This document shows positions 57,085 to 64,000 of a stretch of 64,000 nucleotides of DNA, piece by piece; the first letter of the stretch is position 1, and each line of letters opens with the position of its first letter. The notes beneath the pieces were generated by a model that was not told the origin of the DNA, searched no databases, and saw only the letters and a list, made by a program, of their open reading frames with translations. The position numbers and the translations under genes are program-made. This stretch comes from Anastrepha obliqua (Eukaryota; Arthropoda; Insecta; Diptera; Tephritidae): assembly GCF_027943255.1 (NCBI RefSeq), contig NC_072896.1, forward strand, positions 66,730,501 through 66,794,500. Direction: 5' to 3'.

Positions 57085-57448
57085 TAAGAAGAAGATTGTG
57101 TGATCTTTGCACGTTAGCGACGGCGATATTCCTAAGGATGGAATAATGAGCTGTATGAGTTTTACGGCGACATAAAGATGCTGTGGTTTCGTTGGCTGGT
57201 CCATGTCGTCGAAATGAATACAAATGCTCCGGCTCTGAAAGTATTCGATGCGGCACCAGCCAGTAGAAGAGAAAGAGGAAGACCTCCCCTGCGTTGGAAA
57301 GATCAGGTGGAGAAGGACTTGGCGTCACATAGTACATCCAACTGGCACCGGTTAGAACGAAAACGATGCAACAAGCAGACTTCGCTAAACTCGGCCAAAA
57401 TCCCTTACACGGTTATGGCGCCAATCAGGAAGACGTAGAAGAAGAAGT
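57085..57448 (+). pseudogene. RTE-clade LINE, C-terminus and 3' end
   Basis: Plus strand: MLWFRWLVHVVEMNTNAPAL, KVFDAAPASRRERGRPPLRW, KDQVEKDLASHSTSNWHRL and ERKRCNKQTSL, ending at about 57437. The GRP-LRW-DQVEKDL segment is the typical C-terminus of RTE ORF. The 3' end follows at once: GGTTATGGCGCCAATCAGG, then GAAGACGTAGAAGAAGAAG, an A/G-rich tail. A frame break near 57160 separates it from an upstream part. This copy and the one ending at 60.4 kb define the RTE 3' terminus, which the SINE tails resemble. Confidence 0.88.
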
Positions 57449-57804
57449 TTGTGTTAAGTTTTGCTATAATTGCGAAATTTGAACAAAAAATAAATTTAAA
57501 AAAATATTGTGGTATAAATGAATGAAAATACATTTAATATTTTCGGTGGGCGAATGGCTGTTGGCGACGTTATTGGTGCATTCTCGCGATTTGTTTTTTT
57601 CATGGTCCATCCACTTACATAGATTATTGTCCGTAATTTCATAGTTTTCTGTGAACTTTTTACTTTATTGCCAACTTAACTCAAATAAATAAAAATAATT
57701 AGTGACTTGCTCCAATAGGACTTTACCTTAGTTCCCTGGGAGAAGTGCCACTGGTCGTCTTAGTTTAAGTCACCCATATATTTTGCTACTATTGGCAAAA
57801 ATGG
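57449..57804. other. Intergenic, no recognisable gene
   Basis: AT-rich between the RTE 3' end and the next SINE; nothing recognised. Confidence 0.4.
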
Positions 57805-57805
57805 C

Positions 57806-58102
57806 AGCCGCCGTAGCCGAATGGGTTGGTGCGTGATTACCATTCGGAATTCACAGAGAGAACGTAGGTTTGAATCTCGGTGAAACCAAAATTAATAAAA
57901 ACATGTTTCTAGTAGCGGTCGCCCCTCGACAGGCAATGGCAAACCCCTGAGTGTATTTTGCCATGAAAAAGCTCCTCATAAAAATATCTGCCGTTCGGAG
58001 TCGGCTTGAAACTGTAGGTCCCTCCATTTGTGGAACAACATCAAGACGCACACAACAAATAGGAGGAGGAGCTGGGCCAAACACCCTAAAAGGGTGTACG
58101 CG
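57806..58102 (+). mobile_element. tRNA-derived SINE, copy 8 (best full-length copy)
   Basis: A 297-bp, apparently complete copy in sense on the plus strand. The head has GCCGCCGTAGCCGAATGGGT (A-box region), GTGCGTGATTACCATTCGG and GTAGGTTTGAATCTCGGTG (B box GGTTTGAATCT), a tRNA-type RNA polymerase III promoter. The body follows: TAGTAGCGGTCGCCCCTCG, CAATGGCAAACCCCTGAG, GCTCCTCATAAAAATATCTG, GTCGGCTTGAAACTGTAGG, ACAACATCAAGACGCAC. The 3' end is CCTAAAAGGGTGTACGCG. There is no coding sequence. Without a simple poly-A tail, it ends in the RTE-like GCG motif. Confidence 0.96.
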
Positions 58103-59010
58103 ACAGAAAAATTAGGGTTGAATATTTTTGAGGTTGCGCAACTACTTATGGCACATAGTGTACACATACATACGCACATGTATGTAAATATTTATATAAA
58201 TTTATACATCATCCAGGACCGCTGCACTTCAGTTGAGCCACCCTGTGTATCTGTTAGCACGAAAGTATTTATTTCTTTTCTCTTTTTAAGATGGAATAAA
58301 TATTTTTAATATCCACTCATGTCACAACAGTCCCCCAACTATTTTTCTTCAACAAATAAATCAGCACTAACAGTCACCAGTACTCATTGCAAAAACGAAT
58401 TCGACAACAAGTGACAATTGTTATAAGCAACAATTGCAACCCGTCAAACTTGTGGCAACTGACATACCGAACCAAACACAAAGTACGGAGCAAAATTTAA
58501 TAAAAATGTTAAGAACAACAAAAACAACTCTCTGAGCATATGTATGTAAGCGACCGTCAGTTCGTTTCGGTTGGCTGCAGCACAAAATCCAATAACAAAT
58601 ATCCACCGCAGATATGCTCGAAATGATTTTTATTGATTGGCAGGACATGAATTATGGAGCGACAAAACTGTCGACGCTACTGTGAATACTGAATTGTGTA
58701 TTTTTGTAATTTTATTTGCAACTAGCAAATAAGCGCGCCAAACTTCTGTTCTCACCGTTGTGTATTTTTTATTTTTTTTATTTATTTTATGGGTGGATGA
58801 AGTATTTCAACGATATTGTTTGTTCTTTTATATTTTGATTTACGTTTGCTATTGTTGAACTTTTTAGCATTGTGCATTATTTTTTTTTTCTATGGTACTT
58901 CCTTATAATTGCGGCTTTCACCTCGTCATTATTATGTCATCACCACTCAGGTATTCATTTGTATTGTTGCAGTTTGTTTACCCAGTTTAATCCATAATAT
59001 TATATATGTA
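58103..59010. other. Intergenic, no recognisable gene
   Basis: AT-rich non-coding; nothing recognised up to the TA at 59009-59010 that flanks the next element. Confidence 0.5.
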
Positions 59011-60077
59011 TAGTCGGTATAATGGAAGCGTGACCGACAAAATTCAAACATATACTTCGGACGTATCCTTTTTGCAATACGCGTTTTGCCATTTGCTAGT
59101 TTTTTAAGAAATTTAGCAAGCGTACACTGTTTCTAAAGGTTCAAAAATGTCACGTGTATCTGTAGCGAAATATTTGAAGAAGTCGAAAATGTTAATAAAT
59201 AAATGGGTGCAAAAGTAAAACAAAGTTAAAAATATTGACGACCCCCTCGGACGAGGTCCAAAAAATATACATTTCCATAAGATCATTGATTTGTTTGAGA
59301 AGGCCGAACTTATCGTTATATTTACTTCTCAAATTCCAGAGCACATTGAAAAAACGCTGCTCTCATTATTACACGAAGAAAAAGCACGTCGCATGGGCTT
59401 AGACAAATTCAGAAAGGAATCGAACTAACGTAGTACGAGTACTCACGAGCGAATCTTCCTTATGGGCGAATAATTCCATACATCGGCCCTGTCGCACAGC
59501 GGATAATCGACAACATCAAGGAACTAATAAACATTTAGTTAAGGTTCTCGTTTGGCGCTGCTTTCCCGAAAAAGGATTTGGCCGTTTATTTGTGTTTATC
59601 GCCAATTTGAATGCAGTTTTGATGAATAAAATTTACCAAAAAGCATTATTGCTATTTGCTGCGAAGATATTTGAAAAACCTAGACAAACTTGGCTTTTAC
59701 AGGAGCACAACGCTCCTAAGTATCGAAGCCGAAGGTTTATTGAATTGAAACAGCAAAATGGGATTGATATCTTGGAGTGGCCTTCACAGTCGCCTGATGC
59801 CAACCCTATAGAAAATGTTTCGAAAAAGTTAAGCAAAAACTTAAAGGAAAACATATCGTTATAAAAGCAAAATCGGCTGATTTGGAGCAGCGCAACTTGA
59901 GCAGAAACTAACTTCAAGTATGAGTCGAAGATTTGAAGCCATTACAGCTTATGGTCGTGACTGTACATTTTATTGAATATATTGCGTATACAAATATTAT
60001 AAGTCCCTACAACGCAGTTTGTTTGAATCAAATTGGTCAAACTGTCCCAAGCTATCACGTTTCCATTAAAGAGACTG
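59011..60077 (+). mobile_element. Bari/Tc1-like element with terminal inverted repeats
   Basis: A 1067-bp element between TA dinucleotides (59009-59010 and 60078-60079). The left end TAGTCGGTATAATGGAAGCG and the right end in reverse CAGTCTCTTTAATGGAAACG match in the AGTC and TAATGGAA-CGTGA blocks. The internal part near the right end (GGGACAGTTTGACCAA, read in reverse) may hold a further transposase-binding repeat. Relatively short because part of the catalytic region is deleted. Confidence 0.82.
59146..59925 (+). pseudogene. Tc1/Bari-like transposase relic
   Basis: Starts MSRVSVAKYLKKSKMLINKW (ATG at 59146), a helix-turn-helix region, then degraded sequence with EKTLLSLLHEEKARRMGLDKF (about 59350-59415). 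The VLVWRCFPEKGFGRLF block follows (about 59545-59590), equivalent to V-VWGCFS--G-G in Tc1 proteins. At 59692-59860 the core is WLLQEHNAPKYRSRRFIEL, GIDILEWPSQSPDANPIENV and SKKLSKNLKENI. The residue expected to be the second catalytic Asp in QEDNAPK is His (codon CAC, 59706-59708), while the final catalytic Glu (NPIEN) is present. The first Asp region could not be found and seems deleted. Stops at several points. Confidence 0.82.
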
Positions 60078-60079
60078 TA

Positions 60080-60339
60080 TAAGCATTGCTTCTTTGCTTG
60101 CATGATTACCGGCTTTCTCTAATTTATTTACCATATTAAATTCAAGTTATTCTTTGCCAAAGTCGTAAGAAGAGTTGTGGTACCTAACGGGACTCGTGCA
60201 AAGTGAAATCAGTCTAACTTGTAAAGAAGGTAATGTTGGAGCACTTTTGAAGGCCGTGACGAAGCCTCTGGGCTTTGTATTCTTTCCCTTATTGAGAGAT
60301 ATGATGAATCACAGATAACTTCACGAAATAAGGAGTCCC
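60080..60339. other. Intergenic, no recognisable gene
   Basis: AT-rich; nothing recognised. May include decayed RTE coding sequence upstream of the 3' end at 60.39 kb. Confidence 0.35.
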
Positions 60340-60408
60340 CTTTTTGACAGTTGTAAGCTTTTTAGTAAAATCGCGTAAGCGGTTATAGCGCCAATTAAGA
60401 AGAAGGAG
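60340..60408 (+). mobile_element. RTE 3' end, severely truncated copy
   Basis: Ends GCGGTTATAGCGCCAATTAA followed by GAAGAAGG, the same terminus as the RTE copy at 57.41-57.45 kb. Upstream only a few dozen bases could be RTE; this is a typical 5'-truncated insertion. Confidence 0.65.
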
Positions 60409-60794
60409 ATATTTAGTATAGTTTCATTCAACATAATATTTTTTAATTAATACGCATTGTTAGGATTTTAAAGTGAACAGAAACACTACTTTTGTAATTT
60501 TTTTTTTCTTAGCAAACTACAATTTAACAGTAAGGCTTCACAGATTTTCATGGATAAATGCACGAAATACATTAAGTTGTGCTTTCTGCAAAGTCCCAGA
60601 GAATTCAAAACTATGCCCCTAAATTCATAAAACAGACTAAAAATAGTTTTTGACCAGCAACAAAAATATTCACTTTTTTGTGAAAAACCAAGAACATTTA
60701 TTTCACATACACATATGTTTTTTTTTTTTTATAGGGACAACTAGCAAGTGCAGCACTCAGGCATTAATTAAGTCCATTGTACTATTCTTGGATT
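60409..60794. other. Intergenic, no recognisable gene
   Basis: AT-rich, with T runs at about 60501-60511 and 60719-60732; nothing recognised. Confidence 0.4.
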
Positions 60795-60796
60795 CC

Positions 60797-61150
60797 CTTT
60801 TAATTTTCTTTCAATCTACCCGATCTCTGAAGAAATCTGAGTAGATCTTGTGGTGCCAAGGATCCAAGGTGGTCGCTTCTTAACACATCAGTGCCAAAGA
60901 CCTCAAACCTCATTCGAGCGAAGGAGGGGCAGACGCACAGGAAGTGGTCCGCCGTCTCATCCTCCTCCTCTTCACAAGCTGGGCAGAGTACACTGTCTGA
61001 GATACCCAACCGGACATGACAGGTAACATCAGTTTAGTTCATCTGCAGCCTTTCTCAACCTGCCAAGCTCGCTTGCGGGTTATAGTTACCCATTTGCTAA
61101 CCGTGGCTTTGATGGCCGCAGAAGGGAGTGGCAAAACGGGCTATGGGCCC
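60797..61150 (-). pseudogene. RNase H-type LINE, C-terminal end
   Basis: Minus strand: KATVSKWVTITRKRAW (upstream piece), LTG-C-like sequence, then RLGISDSVLCPACEEEEDET, ADHFLCVCPSFARMRFEVFG and SDHLGSLAPQDLLRFLQRSG. The CPAC...H-LC-CP Cys/His segment followed by an LLRFL-RSGR end is the C-terminus of RNase H-bearing LINE ORF2 proteins. It is similar in layout to the scraps at 29.5 and 49.5 kb but clearly divergent from them, so at least two LINE families of this type are present. Confidence 0.78.
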
Positions 61151-61760
61151 GATGGCTCAGTCATACACATATGTACCTACTTAAGTAAATAATAAATGCA
61201 ATTTATTTAATTCAAATATGAATTACGAGTATTTTATTGTTTGTGTTGATGGCAGATTTCAATTTTGATAATTTTCTCGGACAAATAATTACAAACTGAT
61301 TTATTGTTCGTATGTATTTCTGGCACTTCAGTTCTGTTTTGACTTCATTTGGTAAAAAAGTGGGTATTGATTTGGAAAGAGAAAATATATGAAATAAAAA
61401 AAACGAGTAGGTTTTCTTATTGCCCCAAACTTAAAATCTTCCATATTCCAAATCATGCGATTTTGTTTATCTATATTATATACATTTTGACTCGTACATT
61501 TAAGTTTAATACTTTCTTTTATAACTTAATTTTTAAATTTTAAACTAAGAGTATTTTCGAATAATTTTGTTTTCGAAAAAATGTGATATGGAAAATGATT
61601 ACTTTTAGTCTTGCTTTGAACAAAAACGAGGTATTTATTATATAAATAGTTACAAAATCTATATTATATAAGAACTTTACGGAATTAAAAATGCTATAAA
61701 AAAGAAACTAGTCAATATTTTTCCAAACTGTTTTTTTTATTTTGAAGTACAATCCTTCTG
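61151..61760. other. Intergenic, no recognisable gene
   Basis: AT-rich, with no coding signal. The right end may include the decayed terminal repeat of the DD41D relic beyond it. Confidence 0.4.
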
Positions 61761-61761
61761 G

Positions 61762-62440
61762 CTAATTATGCAATACAACTTCATTCATATGGCTGCCTCG
61801 GCTAGCCATGCACCATCCCATACGATCGGTCCAATTTATCAACACATTTTCGATTGTATGCAGCTGTATTTCAGCTATGACATCGCGTTTGTTGGTCTTC
61901 AGTGCATCAATTGTTGCTGGTTTGTTGGCATAACAGTGGTCTTTGACGGCACCCCAAAGATAATAATCCAACGGCGTCAAATCGCAGCTCTCAGGCGGCC
62001 AAACGATATCAGAATTTCGGCTGATAATGCGATCTTCGAAGACAGTGCGCAAAAGATTGATCGTAGCATTCGCTGTGTGGCCAGTAGCGCCATCTTGTTG
62101 GAACTAAATGCCACCAATATCGTCCTCTTCAATTTCTCGGAACAAAAATTCGTTCAACATGGCCCCACTGACGGTTACGGCTACTCCTCGCTCATTTTCG
62201 AAGAAAAATGGACCAATGATGCCTCTCGACGAAAATCTGCACCAAACAGTGACTCGTTGTGAATGCATCGGCTTTTTTTCGAGTGCGTGCCGGTTTTCTG
62301 AGCCCCAAATGCGGCAATTTTGCTTGTTAACATACCTGCCGAGATGGAAATGAGCTTCATCCGAAAAGATGATTTTTCGGTAAAAGTCTTCATCTTCTTC
62401 AAGTCGATCCCAAGCCCATGAAGCGAAGCGAAAACGCATT
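61762..62440 (-). pseudogene. DD41D (rosa-type) transposase, catalytic half
   Basis: Minus strand from about 62439: FASWAWDRLEEDEDFYRKII, FSDEAHFHLGRYVNKQNCRI (first catalytic Asp), RVTVWCRFSSRGIIGPFFF, then a stop in place of Trp directly before FQQDGATGHTANATINLL (second Asp; TAG at about 62104-62106), DRIISRNSDIVWPPESC and DLTPLDYYLWGAVKDHCYA (third Asp, 41 residues after the second), ending HMNEVVLHN. Only this one in-frame stop interrupts the catalytic half. The N-terminal DNA-binding half is absent, so the element is a truncated copy. No clear terminal inverted repeat pair was found. Confidence 0.88.
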
Positions 62441-64000
62441 GGTTGGTTCTGTCAAATCAGATGACAGCTAAGTGTTACCATTCTTCAAATAATACCTAGT
62501 TCAAATCCGTAACGATAGATAGCGGGCCTTGGGTATATAGCTATAAGTACTTGAACTGGCAGATTTAAATATTAATAAATTTAATATTTATATTTTCATA
62601 TTACCTCTTATCGAATTATCGAAAAAAAACAAGCTAAGGAAACCTGAAAATAAATGAGCCGTTTTGTGATAGGAATGGGGCTGTATCTTTACTAACACAT
62701 AAATGACAATATTTTCAGAGTTTGCTAAAATAAATGAAACTAGTAGTTTCCGTTCACTTTAAAATTCTTTCATGGTTGTAAAACTGCACATTTATTAAAA
62801 AATTTAACGTTAAATAAAACTACACTTAATAGCTTAAAAACAGTATAAATTCAATATTTTTGGAATATTTATTTTGGCTGTCAGGAAAAATCAGTTTCGA
62901 AAAATTGATACTTTGACCACTTCAAATTCCAAGAATGGAAGGTCAAAAGTTTATGCGAGGGAAATAAACCCCGTTTTCATTTACATTTTTATGTCTCCTT
63001 AAACCATTTATTTTAACTATAATAATAGATATCAGATAACTATATAAATATTGGATATCGCCTGCTTGGGAGAGTTCTGACCCGCTTGTTTCACAAGTTG
63101 TCCAGACGGCAACGAACTAACATGAGCGGAAACTGTGTCGATTTTGTTCGTACACCACCAACACAATCTCAGTTTTATCGTAAACAAACCACTGTAATGA
63201 CTCCGGTTACGCCAACCAATCAGCTGAATTTGACTTCAAAATTCGCTGAGGACCAGTGAACGATCCGATGTTGGCTACACCTGATAAATTCTGTCCGCGG
63301 TTTGTTTAAGAGATCTTGGTATTTAAATTCATTCAATATTTTCTGATACATCTTAGACTTCATACAAAAATCTCATGGCTACTTTTTTTACAGATCTTAT
63401 TTTTCATCTCCAGGGTATCTGAAAATATACAGCGCATGAAAAAATGTAACACTCTAGCAAAATCCATACATTTCGTGGGCGCTCTATATAAATGTAATTT
63501 ATATTATTCGTTCGTTATTTTCTGCTTACTGCCTTTTGTAAACATAAAATGTACCCTGAATTATAACTTTTTTTGCTTTTCAATATAATTTTTGAGCTTC
63601 GAGCAGTATTTGTATATATATATATAAGTATGTGCATAAGAACCACTTATACCACTCTTAGCCAAACTCTCCATCACTCTCAGGTATTGTCACACGCATG
63701 CGGCATTGTAATTAACATAACAGCACATTCAAGTAACCTATACGTCGGGAATGTTGCAAAGCTCGCGCCTCGTTAGATAGGCCAACAATCAGTCAGCCCC
63801 ACACACACGCGCACGCATACAAATATTTCTTCAACTACAACAACAGCCGACACATTTCAATGACAAGACATTTTGTATACGGCCAATTGGTGTGTTGTCA
63901 TGTATCCAAGTTGCCGGCAAGCTGACGAGCGGAAGTCTCGCAGGCAGACCAAAAAACATTGCAAAGTGGCTGGGCGGCTTAAAAGTAAGAAACGCTGCTG
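62441..64000. other. Intergenic, no recognisable gene
   Basis: AT-rich, with a TATATATATATATA tract near 63612-63626 and an ACACACACGCGCACGC tract near 63800. No gene or element recognised up to the window end. Confidence 0.5.

Noticed and set aside
57806..57880. A tRNA gene
   Set aside because: It has A- and B-box motifs but is fused to the repeated SINE body, and similar heads occur in several other copies, so it is a SINE head.

Overview
This window looks like repeat-dominated nuclear DNA from a higher fly, most plausibly a tephritid fruit fly. The reasons are the AT-rich non-coding background with CA/TA microsatellites, several mariner lineages, Tc1/mariner elements with the DD41D spacing reported for the rosa group (known from Ceratitis), an RTE-clade and a Jockey-clade LINE, and no bacterial gene organisation. 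The placement is inferred from element families, not from a host marker gene. I found no host protein-coding gene, rRNA gene or stand-alone tRNA gene. Every coding signal I could recognise belongs to a transposable element, and nearly all of them are broken.

Layout. 1-8.4 kb: Tc1 and mariner scraps, a RNase H-type LINE scrap, an RTE endonuclease domain and two SINE copies. 8.7-12.8 kb: a three-exon piggyBac-like element, decayed. 15.6-17.4 kb: a TTAA-flanked element with inverted ends, interrupted by a complete but dead mariner with both inverted repeats. 20.1-21.5 kb: a complete DD41D element spoiled by three in-frame stops. 26.8-29.3 kb: a Helitron-like element with an internal minisatellite, then a second TTAA-flanked MITE. 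29.4-30 kb: a RNase H LINE scrap. 32.5-33.6 kb: about 1.08 kb of almost pure TTTATC hexanucleotide. 36.7-40.6 kb: a patchwork of an internally deleted DD41D element, RTE reverse transcriptase, an opposing Jockey fragment and a SINE. 42.7-49.6 kb: further DD41D, irritans-type mariner, LINE and SINE relics and a 430-bp foldback MITE with an 8-bp target duplication. 49.9-54.8 kb: two mariners, one open but lacking a catalytic residue, the other with its catalytic residues intact but carrying two single-base deletions and sitting inside RTE sequence. 56-62.5 kb: SINEs, RTE 3' ends, a Bari/Tc1-like element, a LINE scrap and a fourth DD41D relic.

How the parts relate. The recurring tRNA-derived SINE (eight copies) ends in a tail resembling the 3' end of the local RTE elements, which suggests RTE supplied its retrotransposition machinery. 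The TTAA-flanked MITEs would be mobilised by piggyBac-type transposases, the foldback by a hAT-type enzyme, and the deleted DD41D copy in trans by a full-length relative. The window therefore holds autonomous-element relics beside the non-autonomous elements they may have moved. I found no clearly new multi-gene system. The most novel-looking items are the SINE/RTE pairing, the long GATA-motif array, the MITEs, and the loss of the second catalytic acid in four unrelated transposases.
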